Assembly: GCA_938001985.1 (NCBI GenBank)
Contig: CALLBE010000205.1
Coordinates: forward strand, 1-5,511
Direction of reading: 5' to 3'
Length of the DNA stretch: 5,511 nt
Source of the DNA: an uncultured Verrucomicrobiales bacterium
GTDB taxonomy: Bacteria > Verrucomicrobiota > Verrucomicrobiia > Verrucomicrobiales > Akkermansiaceae
Shown: positions 1 through 5,511 of the stretch, one piece after another
Layout of the letters: each line of letters starts with the position of its first letter
How positions within the stretch are numbered: the first letter of the stretch is position 1
Translations under genes and position numbers: made by a program
Notes under the pieces: generated by a model
The model's input: the letters and a program-made list of their open reading frames with translations, nothing else
Database searches by the model: none
What the model was told of the DNA's origin: nothing

Positions 1-1
1 C

Positions 2-895
2 ATTGGAACGCACGCCTTGCTTTACGATAAAGTAAACTTCCGAAACCTCTCTCTCGTAGTCATCGACGAGCAGCATAAATTCGGGGTCAATCAACGGGAG
101 AAGCTCGCCAGTTATACTCAGGATAAAAAGGTGCCTGACACGCTCGTCATGACCGCCACCCCGATTCCCAGAACCCTCACCCTCACGCTCTATGGCGATC
201 TCGATGTCTCCATTCTAGACGAGCGCCCCATGGGTCGTGGTAAAATCATCACGGCGGTGCGAAAATCACCTAAAGTCACTGATTTAAAGAAGTTTGTTCT
301 TCAGCACTTGGAAGAGGATCGCCAAGCCTATCTAGTTTACCCTTTGGTTGAAAAAAGCGAATCGTTAAAAAGCGCCGCCGCCGTCCCAGAGTTTGAAAAA
401 TGGCAAAAGCGATTCAAACACTTTGAAGTCGCTCTCCTGCATGGAAAACTCTCTGGAGCTGAAAAAGAATCCATCATGGAGGACTTTCGAGCCAACAAAA
501 CCCAAGTCTTAATCGCGACGTCCGTTATTGAAGTTGGCATCGACGTGAGCAATGCGAACATCATGATTATTTTTAATGCCGAACGCTTTGGCTTAGCTCA
601 GCTCCACCAGCTCAGAGGTCGTATTGGCCGAGGTGAGCACAAGTCATACTGCATTCTCATCCACGATGGTAAAAACCCTGAGGCCACAGAAAAACTAGAG
701 ATTCTAGCGAAAACAGATGATGGTTTTCTTTTAGCCGAAGAGGATTTAAGAATTCGAGGCCCTGGGGATGTTCTAGGAACAGAACAAAGCGGTTTCCTCA
801 AGGATATGCAATTTGCTGACTATTTAGGCACTGTTGAGCTCATCAAGCAATCTCGGGACGTCGCTGAACAGTTTCTCAGTCGTCAAGGAAGCTGA
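2..895 (+). CDS. recG: ATP-dependent DNA helicase RecG, C-terminal part (5' truncated by window edge)
   Basis: RecG is a superfamily 2 double-strand DNA translocase that regresses stalled replication forks and branch-migrates Holliday junctions. The reading frame is open from base 2, so the N-terminal wedge domain and Walker A region lie outside the window; 297 residues are visible. Numbering from the first visible residue, IGTHALLY is at 1-8, the Walker B/motif II box DEQHKFGV at 22-29, motif III TATPIPRTL at 51-59, motif V ATSVIEVGIDV at 172-182 and motif VI QLRGRIGR at 203-210. These are followed by the RecG-specific TRG region, EEDLRIRGPGDVLGT at 246-260. DEQH with H-[KR]-FGV and the RGPGD box separate RecG from Mfd, PriA and other helicases. 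TTG codon 17 is internal, not a start. The C-terminus ends normally about 30 residues after the TRG region. The gene is convergent with rsmB. Confidence 0.97.
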   Translation: MGTHALLYDKVNFRNLSLVVIDEQHKFGVNQREKLASYTQDKKVPDTLVMTATPIPRTLTLTLYGDLDVSILDERPMGRGKIITAVRKSPKVTDLKKFVLQHLEEDRQAYLVYPLVEKSESLKSAAAVPEFEKWQKRFKHFEVALLHGKLSGAEKESIMEDFRANKTQVLIATSVIEVGIDVSNANIMIIFNAERFGLAQLHQLRGRIGRGEHKSYCILIHDGKNPEATEKLEILAKTDDGFLLAEEDLRIRGPGDVLGTEQSGFLKDMQFADYLGTVELIKQSRDVAEQFLSRQGS

Positions 896-907
896 GTTAC
901 CCTTATC

Positions 908-926
908 AAAAAAGGGCAGCCCTCCT
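908..926 (-). terminator. Candidate intrinsic terminator for the rsmB-like gene
   Basis: Read on the minus strand this is AGGAGGGCTGCCCTTTTTT. AGGG pairs with CCCT around a CTG loop, two G-U wobbles and one A-U pair can extend the stem, and the run of six T follows. It starts about 26 bases past the rsmB stop codon. On the plus strand there is no T tract after the hairpin, so it does not serve recG well. A separate CCCTT...AAGGG pairing (900-904 with 912-916) overlaps it and would compete. The stem is short, hence moderate confidence. Confidence 0.45.
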
Positions 927-951
927 AGCGACTAGCTACCAGCTCTTGGAA

Positions 952-2208
952 CTACTTCAACTCAATAAGCGCTGCGTAGGCTCCATCTGAATCATGCTTC
1001 CAAGGCGTGATCGTACGGCTGTCTGAAACCTTGTATTCAGGGTGTTTATCCAAGAAAGCCTCAACAACACCTTGGTTCTCTTCGGATTCAATCGAACACG
1101 TAGAATACACCATTCTGCCATTAGGCTTCAAACAAGCTAAGGCGTTTTCAAGAATAGCGAGTTGCGTCTCTCGAAGTTTGGCAACTGAATCTGGTCTCAT
1201 GCGCCACCTAGCGTCCACACGACGACGGAAAACACCCGTATTGGAACAAGGTACATCTAGTAAAATAGCATCAAAAGAGTTATGCAGTCTCTCTGGAGCG
1301 GGTTCTGTCCAGTCCCACACGGAGACTTCGGCAATACTCACGCCTTGATTGGAGAGGTTTTCGCTCAATCGCTTGAGACGTTTTTCATTGGAGTCGGTAC
1401 AAATCAGAGTCCCCTCGTTATTCATTTTTGATCCAATAAGCGAAGCCTTTCCACCCGGAGCAGCACAGGCGTCTAAAACAGACTCACCAGCTTGAGGGTT
1501 CAACAACTCAACGGAATGGCGAGTCGATGGATCTTGAATATAAATACTCCCAGAAGCTAACCATTGGTTATTCGGGCGGCCTTTGATCGTGAAGTAGCCT
1601 TTTGACTTTTCATGAGGCTCCAGAGTTTCATCCGCTAGAATCTGCTCATGCAATTCAGGCTTTAAGCTATTCAAACGACAATAAGTCTCGGCGGGTTCAT
1701 TATTCCAAGCCAATAGAGCTTCCGTATTTGCCTTGCCAAACTTTTTAATCCAATGACTGATGATCCACTCAGGAGTGGAATAAACTATGGATAAATCGTC
1801 TTCATCCTCTAGCTTCTCAAAAAGCTTCTTACGCTTGGTAATTGCGCTACGCATCACGGCATTTAAGAGGCCTCTCACTGAAGCCTTTCCGCAATTCACG
1901 GTTTCATTAACAGCGGCATGATCCGGGATTCCCAAGATTAATAGTTGAGCCAACCCAGTACGCAAAATATCTCTAACCTCGTCATCCAGTCGGCCCTTTC
2001 TTAAATCCTTAATCCAAAAATCCAATACGTTCTTATGACGAATCACAGCCATCAATATCGAATTTAACAAATTACGATCAGGCGCTGATAAATTATTACG
2101 TGAAGCATGTCTTTCTATTAATGTGTCAGCGTAATCATGGCCTTTTGACCAAGCTCTCAAGGCGGACACAGCCGCTCTGCGGACATTGTTTTTAGATGAA
2201 ACACTCAT
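952..2208 (-). CDS. rsmB: 16S rRNA (cytosine-5) methyltransferase, RsmB/Sun family (NusB-like N-terminal domain plus SAM-dependent methyltransferase)
   Basis: Cytoplasmic enzyme of the RsmB/Sun group, which transfers a methyl group from S-adenosylmethionine to C5 of a cytosine in 16S rRNA (C967 in E. coli). The product is 418 residues, near the usual length. Residues 1-130 are helical and NusB-like: RRAAVSALRAW at 10-20, HAAVNETV at 97-104 and GLLNAVMR at 113-120, where the last resembles the family G-[FL]-[VL]-N-A-[VI]-L-R box. The methyltransferase domain follows, with SAM motif I VLDACAAPGGKA at 244-255 and acidic TD at 271-272. Motif IV is DVPCSNTG at 318-325, with conserved Cys321, and motif VI is YSTCS at 368-372, with Cys371. 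Both cysteines of the RNA m5C mechanism are present, so it should be active. The tail (DSDGAYAALI) matches the DGFF/YA ending of the family. ATG at 2206-2208 is preceded by CCTGATTTCTAC, with no Shine-Dalgarno. It is transcribed divergently from the RelE-like gene. Substrate position is inferred from the family. Confidence 0.93.
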   Translation of the reverse strand: MSVSSKNNVRRAAVSALRAWSKGHDYADTLIERHASRNNLSAPDRNLLNSILMAVIRHKNVLDFWIKDLRKGRLDDEVRDILRTGLAQLLILGIPDHAAVNETVNCGKASVRGLLNAVMRSAITKRKKLFEKLEDEDDLSIVYSTPEWIISHWIKKFGKANTEALLAWNNEPAETYCRLNSLKPELHEQILADETLEPHEKSKGYFTIKGRPNNQWLASGSIYIQDPSTRHSVELLNPQAGESVLDACAAPGGKASLIGSKMNNEGTLICTDSNEKRLKRLSENLSNQGVSIAEVSVWDWTEPAPERLHNSFDAILLDVPCSNTGVFRRRVDARWRMRPDSVAKLRETQLAILENALACLKPNGRMVYSTCSIESEENQGVVEAFLDKHPEYKVSDSRTITPWKHDSDGAYAALIELK

Positions 2209-2220
2209 GTAGAAATCAGG

Positions 2221-2249
2221 TTGTGATACTGATCGCTTATAAATTTAAT
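2221..2249 (+). promoter_or_regulatory. Candidate sigma70-type promoter for the RelE-like/comEC operon
   Basis: TTGTGA at 2221-2226 (4 of 6 to TTGACA) and TTTAAT at 2244-2249 (5 of 6 to TATAAT) are separated by exactly 17 bases. Transcription would begin near 2256, giving a leader of about 50 bases before the GTG at 2305. The rsmB gene starts at 2208 in the opposite direction, so its promoter must overlap this same AT-rich block. A minus-strand -10 such as TATAAG (complement of 2237-2242) is possible but has no good -35. This is judged by eye against the E. coli consensus, which may not suit this organism. Confidence 0.35.
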
Positions 2250-2264
2250 TACAAGATTACTTTT

Positions 2265-2279
2265 TCACTTTCAAAGTGA
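2265..2279. repeat. Perfect inverted repeat TCACTTT-C-AAAGTGA, candidate operator
   Basis: Two exact 7-base arms surround a single central base. With a one-base centre it would not fold into a good RNA hairpin, so a dyad bound by a dimeric protein is the more natural reading. It lies in the 96-base divergent region between rsmB and the RelE-like gene, about 10 bases downstream of the predicted plus-strand transcription start and 26 bases before the GTG start. Which protein binds it, if any, is unknown. No further copy was noticed in the window by eye. Confidence 0.4.
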
Positions 2280-2304
2280 GCTTAACATTCGTATCGTAGG
2301 CCTT

Positions 2305-2673
2305 GTGTACCAAATTGTCTTTAACGAAATCAGTTCAGCCGAGTTATCTACTTTAGGCGCTTTAGAGCAGCTTCAGCTTTTAGACTCCTTCAAAGTTAAC
2401 CAAGAAGTCTTGGAGAATTTAGATGAAAACGATCAATTTGGTAAAATCGAGCGCAATGGCAAAGTGATCTACCGTTACCGTACCGAGTCACTTCGCATCT
2501 ATTTCCACACCGAAGATAAGCGCCTCATCGTGAATCGTGTTTTAAGTAAAAACTCACTCGATGATTTTTTATACCGCTCTGGCATGCCTCTTTCGGAAGA
2601 TGAAGCGCTGGCTCAGTCTCCTCATTTTTGGAAGCTCATTGATGAGAGCCAACAATCGGAGCCTAAAAAATAA
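2305..2673 (+). CDS. RelE/ParE-superfamily-like small protein, no adjacent antitoxin
   Basis: A 122-residue protein whose residues 1-91 follow the RelE/ParE toxin fold: an opening strand YQIVF (2-6), two helices through about residue 40, then strands at VIYRYR (54-59), LRIYFHTE (63-70) and RLIVNRVLSKN (73-83), with a short closing helix DDFLYR (86-91). RelE toxins cleave mRNA in the ribosomal A site. Arg64 sits where E. coli RelE has Arg61, and Lys82 aligns with its Lys80, but Asn83 replaces the catalytic Arg81 in my hand alignment, so nuclease activity is doubtful. A C-terminal extension of about 30 residues (SGMPLSEDEALAQSPHFWKLIDE and a charged tail) is not typical of RelE. GTG at 2305 is the only standard start in the open frame, which is closed upstream by TGA at 2230; a weak AGG lies at 2298-2300. 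The stop is two bases from the comEC ATG, implying cotranscription and coupling. No antitoxin gene adjoins it. The fold is fairly confident; the function is unknown. Confidence 0.75.
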   Translation: MYQIVFNEISSAELSTLGALEQLQLLDSFKVNQEVLENLDENDQFGKIERNGKVIYRYRTESLRIYFHTEDKRLIVNRVLSKNSLDDFLYRSGMPLSEDEALAQSPHFWKLIDESQQSEPKK

Positions 2674-2675
2674 CC

Positions 2676-4469
2676 ATGCCTTCACGCCCCGACTCTTCCG
2701 TGACTCGTTCACTGGAGATGTTGTGGTTCAAGCGCTTTCCTGTTCAGCAGTTTTCGCTTGGTTTTATCATTGGACTTCTCTTGTTCAACCTACACCCTCT
2801 TTTCGCTCTTGGGGTATTATTTTTAGGTGCATTACTGATTCGTAAAACCATAGGATTTGGTCTGATCGGTCTTCTTCTCTCGCTGGTCTTATCTGCGTTT
2901 TATGAAAAAGAATCCTCCTCGATTTTCCAAGGGGAATCATGCCTGTCTGATACCACATTGAAAGTGACTCAAGTCTTTGCCAATAATGGTGCAGCCGCTG
3001 AAGTCACCCACTCCAATCAAATCGGAAAAATTTATATCTCAGGAGCTTCCTTACCTCAGCTAGAAAAAGGACTTCGTATTCACGGCGACTGGAAAGTGAC
3101 GCCTCTTGGAGACAGCTCTTTTGATCATTTTTTAAGAAGCAAAGGTTATAGCGGCAAGGCTTCTTTGATGAAACTCCATGACATCAAAGCGACGGAACCT
3201 TCTGTTTTTGATAAAATCAACACCACCCTAAAGCAACGATTCAAAGACGGCATGGCTCAAGGAATAAGAGATCATCCAGACCTTGTCATCATTGCCCAAT
3301 CCTTGGTCTTGGGTGAAGTCATTCATGAACACCCTGACCTTAAACAGCAATTTAAAGAAGCCGGCTTGCTTCATCTATTCTCCGTCAGTGGCCTTCATGT
3401 AACTCTGGTTTTCACCCTTCTATGGCAACTCACCACCTTCTTCACTCCATCAAAATCAACACTAATCTTGAGCCTCCAACTCGTAGTCATGACCGCCTAT
3501 ATTTGGCTCACGGGAGCTCACCTCCCCGCCATTCGAGCTGGCGTGATGATTTTTCTATTCAGTATGGCCTGGCATTATGAGCTGAAGACAAGTTTTTTGA
3601 GTGTGTTTCTAATCACTAGCGTCCTGTTTTTGATTCCCGACCCTCAGCAACTTTACGACCTGAGTTTCCAATTATCCTTTGGCGTGACGGCCGCTCTTAT
3701 TGGGGGGATTTATTTACTCTTTCAACGGTCTCGCTCATGGCTGGGCTGGGATTCACTACTGCCTCGTCTCTATTATTCAAAATTTCAATCCTTCATTGAT
3801 TTCTTAAGACAGCGTGTGATTGAAACCTTAATAATATCAAGTACAGCCACCCTCGTCAGCGCCTCGATCCTGTTCTCTCACCTGCGGGTTTTTAGTATCA
3901 ATGGAATCCTTTCTGGTTTTTTAACGACATTCCCCGCCTTGTACTCAATCACCTTAGGGCTGGTTTCAGGTTTCTTAGGAACACTCAACATCCCCACCCA
4001 CTTGTTGAATGTCTGTAATTTGCCTTCCCTTCAATGGATTCAAAAGTCCGGCCAGCTATCAACTCAAGTGGGGTTTTATCATCAATGGGAAGCTGAGAAG
4101 AGTAGCCTTGAGTCGATTTATCAAGACACGGCTTTCACTCTCTTAAAAACCGTAACACCTCAGAAACCTGACGGCTATCAACTGCGAATCAAACCTCTGG
4201 GTAGAAAAGAAAAAACACTCACTCTCAACTATACCAACCTATCAACTCAACCGTACCCAACCCTTGAGATTTCAAACGGAACGCTCAGAATCATCACGCC
4301 TGACATCCCCGCAACAGAAGCTGGTGGCTTATCGCTGAGAACTCCTTTTGTTTATATCAAAGCAGGCAGTAAAACCTTTCTAATTCTATCCCATCTCTCA
4401 GAAGAAGCAAAAATCAGAGCCTTAAACCAAGTGCAGGAAATGCACCTGAACTACGATCAGGTATTATAA
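2676..4469 (+). CDS. comEC: ComEC/Rec2-family competence membrane protein, short form without MBL domain
   Basis: Inner-membrane channel family that passes single-stranded DNA into the cytoplasm during natural transformation. The product is 597 residues. Hydrophobic segments lie at about 26-75. A soluble OB-like stretch (about 88-170) follows, containing FDHFLRSKGYSGKA at 149-162. The Competence domain starts near 200 with LVLGEVIHEHP (210-220) and the hallmark GLLHLFSVSGLHVTLV at 230-245. It continues with YIWLTGAHLPAIRAGVM (275-291) and DPQQLYDLSFQLSFGV (322-337), and further membrane segments reach about 440. Residues 465-597 are hydrophilic and beta-rich. They carry no HxHxDH metallo-beta-lactamase signature, which full-length ComEC (about 750-800 residues) often has. 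ATG at 2676 has no Shine-Dalgarno and probably depends on coupling to the gene ending at 2673; ATG at 2718 (residue 15) is an alternative start that keeps every membrane segment. The stop overlaps that of the convergent gene by six bases. Confidence 0.92.
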   Translation: MPSRPDSSVTRSLEMLWFKRFPVQQFSLGFIIGLLLFNLHPLFALGVLFLGALLIRKTIGFGLIGLLLSLVLSAFYEKESSSIFQGESCLSDTTLKVTQVFANNGAAAEVTHSNQIGKIYISGASLPQLEKGLRIHGDWKVTPLGDSSFDHFLRSKGYSGKASLMKLHDIKATEPSVFDKINTTLKQRFKDGMAQGIRDHPDLVIIAQSLVLGEVIHEHPDLKQQFKEAGLLHLFSVSGLHVTLVFTLLWQLTTFFTPSKSTLILSLQLVVMTAYIWLTGAHLPAIRAGVMIFLFSMAWHYELKTSFLSVFLITSVLFLIPDPQQLYDLSFQLSFGVTAALIGGIYLLFQRSRSWLGWDSLLPRLYYSKFQSFIDFLRQRVIETLIISSTATLVSASILFSHLRVFSINGILSGFLTTFPALYSITLGLVSGFLGTLNIPTHLLNVCNLPSLQWIQKSGQLSTQVGFYHQWEAEKSSLESIYQDTAFTLLKTVTPQKPDGYQLRIKPLGRKEKTLTLNYTNLSTQPYPTLEISNGTLRIITPDIPATEAGGLSLRTPFVYIKAGSKTFLILSHLSEEAKIRALNQVQEMHLNYDQVL

Positions 4470-5099
4470 AAAAGAGTCGCGTGGAGCGGGTGAAATTCGC
4501 TGACCTTCCTTTAAGTCTTTAATGCGTTGATATAAAAGCTGCTCAGCTTGGGCTTTCAAATCCGAATTCTCGGCCCCTTCTCGGCGCTTTTCCAATAGCA
4601 TTTGAATCGCCTTCTCTTGATCCTGAACCTGTAATTTATTCAGCACCCCATCTTCACTATAAAAAACCTCATACTTCAGTAATTCCACGCTCAATATTTT
4701 AGCCTTAGGAAAGGACACGGGGTCCAGTGTTTTGGGATCAATATCCAGTGAGAAATCAGCCTCTAAATCAAACCCTGCCTTCGACTCAAAATGCCCGACA
4801 ATAATCAACGACTTCTTACTGCCTAGCCAAAGCGTTTCATACTTAATAATCTCCTTCGAAGGTCGTTTAATCAGGGCTAATTCCGTGATTTTTTTAGACT
4901 CCAACCGAATCGAATGCCCCTCCACCAACACCTTTTCATTAAAAGCCTGAGACCAGGCATAAGCCACTTGCTCCATAGGCCGCAGCGTTTTTTTAATACT
5001 GTAGAATGAAAAAAAGACTCCCAGCATCAGTAAAAGAGCCAGCAGAACAATGCCTCCTATTAGATATTTAAAAATACTTTTAACACTCTCTGCCCACAT
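4464..5099 (-). CDS. DUF4230-like single-pass membrane-anchored protein, function unknown
   Basis: A 211-residue protein with one strong N-terminal membrane segment at about 12-33 (LIGGIVLLALLLMLGVFFSF). It has no cleavage site I would trust, so it is probably an anchored protein with its bulk outside the cytoplasmic membrane. Residues 66-140 resemble DUF4230: a strand-rich stretch ending in KKSLIIVGHFESKAGFDLEA (95-114), where AGFDL is the characteristic box. IDPKTLDPVSFPKAKILSVE (120-139) then matches the family's basic-proline-then-I-L pattern. Residues 143-160 (YEVFYSEDGVLNKLQVQD) are followed by a long charged helix, about 160-200. ATG at 5097-5099 is the first Met; no Shine-Dalgarno precedes it. 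The gene is convergent with comEC, sharing six bases, and divergent from the gene at 5254, so it is probably transcribed alone. The family has no established biochemical role that I know of, so none is given. Confidence 0.8.
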   Translation of the reverse strand: MWAESVKSIFKYLIGGIVLLALLLMLGVFFSFYSIKKTLRPMEQVAYAWSQAFNEKVLVEGHSIRLESKKITELALIKRPSKEIIKYETLWLGSKKSLIIVGHFESKAGFDLEADFSLDIDPKTLDPVSFPKAKILSVELLKYEVFYSEDGVLNKLQVQDQEKAIQMLLEKRREGAENSDLKAQAEQLLYQRIKDLKEGQRISPAPRDSFL

Positions 5100-5105
5100 A
5101 TAAGG

Positions 5106-5133
5106 ATTATCTATTATTTACACCTGAAATCAA
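5106..5133 (-). promoter_or_regulatory. Candidate promoter of the DUF4230-like gene, placed for a leaderless transcript
   Basis: On the minus strand TTGATT (complement of 5128-5133, 4 of 6 to TTGACA) and GATAAT (complement of 5106-5111, 5 of 6 to TATAAT) are 16 bases apart. A start site six to seven bases past the -10 falls at or beside the A of the ATG at 5099, which fits the lack of any ribosome binding site. The region is AT-rich, so a chance match is quite possible. Confidence 0.3.
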
Positions 5134-5253
5134 CAACAGATAAACGAGTACTTATTCACCACCTCGAGTCGCCGTAAGTCTCCTCTTCTAATTTTTTATA
5201 AGACTGCCCTTCTTTTTTCTCGACCTAAGCCTGACATTCTTAACACTTGGTTC

Positions 5254-5511
5254 ATGAGTCAGACCATTGAGCCCCTAGTGAATTACCTCACACAACTCAA
5301 GGAATTAGGACAGACTCATATCACCTTAAATTCAGAGGCCAAAGGCATTCTGCGCGAATGGTTTATCGCGGCTAAAAAGAATACTAAAATAGACGCAACA
5401 GCTCAAACACCTACTGGGGCTAAAACAGCCACTTCAAACGCCCCCCAACCTTCACCTATCCCTCAGGAGCCTCAATTAAACTCCAAAGACTCGCCAGAAT
5501 CTGTCTTAGAC
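5254..5511 (+). CDS. N-terminal part of an unidentified protein, possibly an extended family-4-type uracil-DNA glycosylase (3' truncated by window edge)
   Basis: The frame is open from ATG 5254 to the window end, 86 codons without a stop. Residues 1-41 look like a folded helical segment, with IEPLVNYLTQLKELGQTHI at 5-23 and SEAKGILREWF at 27-37. Residues 42-86 are a low-complexity linker rich in Thr, Ala, Pro, Gln and Ser, so the main domain lies beyond the window. The pattern of an N-terminal helix with L-x-x-L-x-x-x-G-x-T-H-[IV], then ALRx[WL], then a Pro/Ala linker reminds me of Verrucomicrobiota uracil-DNA glycosylases, but no catalytic motif is visible here, so that call is a guess. ATG 5254 is the first standard start in a frame open since 5128; no Shine-Dalgarno is seen. 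Codon use resembles the neighbours. It is divergent from the DUF4230-like gene, with 154 bases between them. Confidence 0.65.
   Translation, partial: MSQTIEPLVNYLTQLKELGQTHITLNSEAKGILREWFIAAKKNTKIDATAQTPTGAKTATSNAPQPSPIPQEPQLNSKDSPESVLD

Noticed and set aside
337..801. Two minus-strand open frames inside recG (337-564 and 598-801)
   Set aside because: Both are opposite the conserved helicase motifs and show no protein-like composition or start signal.
900..916. CCCTT...AAGGG hairpin as a plus-strand terminator for recG
   Set aside because: The stem is five pairs with a seven-base loop and is followed by CAGCCC rather than a T run, so it does not meet the usual pattern.
1007..1348. Open frame on the plus strand, 113 codons
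   Set aside because: It lies wholly inside rsmB on the opposite strand, where the minus frame encodes both catalytic cysteine motifs; its translation has no recognisable domain.
2233..2304. N-terminal extension of the RelE-like protein upstream of the GTG
   Set aside because: The frame is open back to 2233 but contains no ATG, GTG or TTG before 2305, and the RelE-fold first strand starts right after the GTG.
2561..2845. Open frame on the plus strand bridging the RelE-like gene and comEC
   Set aside because: It overlaps two better-supported genes in another frame and its translation looks like an out-of-frame shadow, with no family resemblance.
4732..4950. Plus-strand open frame inside the DUF4230-like gene
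   Set aside because: The minus frame carries the membrane segment and AGFDL box; the plus frame is Ser/Ile-rich shadow translation.
5197..5202. TATAAG as a -10 element for the gene at 5254
   Set aside because: It is a 5 of 6 match, but nothing like TTGACA occurs 16-18 bases upstream, and the AT-rich stretch makes a chance match likely.

Overview
The window looks like ordinary chromosomal DNA from a Gram-negative-type bacterium. GC content is moderate, genes are tightly packed, and no insertion sequence, tRNA, rRNA, CRISPR array or phage gene is visible. The protein style suggests Verrucomicrobiota, perhaps the Opitutae/Puniceicoccales side. The hints are the RelE-fold gene ahead of comEC, the DUF4230-like membrane protein, and a start resembling the extended family-4 uracil-DNA glycosylases I associate with that group. 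This placement is an impression from memory, not a computed result.

Layout. (1) 2-895 (+) is the C-terminal part of RecG, cut by the left edge. (2) 952-2208 (-) is a complete RsmB/Sun-type 16S rRNA cytosine-5 methyltransferase, convergent with recG, with a plausible minus-strand intrinsic terminator at 908-926. (3) 2209-2304 is a short divergent intergenic region with a plus-strand promoter candidate and a perfect 7-bp inverted repeat. (4) 2305-2673 (+) is a small protein with a RelE/ParE-like core and no antitoxin beside it. Two bases later it is followed by (5) 2676-4469 (+), a ComEC/Rec2 competence channel lacking the C-terminal metallo-beta-lactamase-like domain of full-length family members. 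(6) 4464-5099 (-) is a membrane-anchored DUF4230-like protein that runs tail-to-tail into comEC, the two stop codons sharing the palindrome TTATAA. (7) 5100-5253 is a divergent intergenic region. (8) 5254-5511 (+) is the 5' part of a gene running off the right edge, possibly a uracil-DNA glycosylase with an N-terminal extension.

Functionally the window mixes genome maintenance (RecG fork remodelling, possibly uracil excision), ribosome maturation (RsmB) and DNA uptake (ComEC). The only likely operon is the RelE-fold gene plus comEC. The points most worth following are the solitary RelE-like protein coupled to comEC, the MBL-less ComEC, and the absence of recognisable Shine-Dalgarno sequences at most starts. 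I do not see a clear undescribed multi-gene system here.
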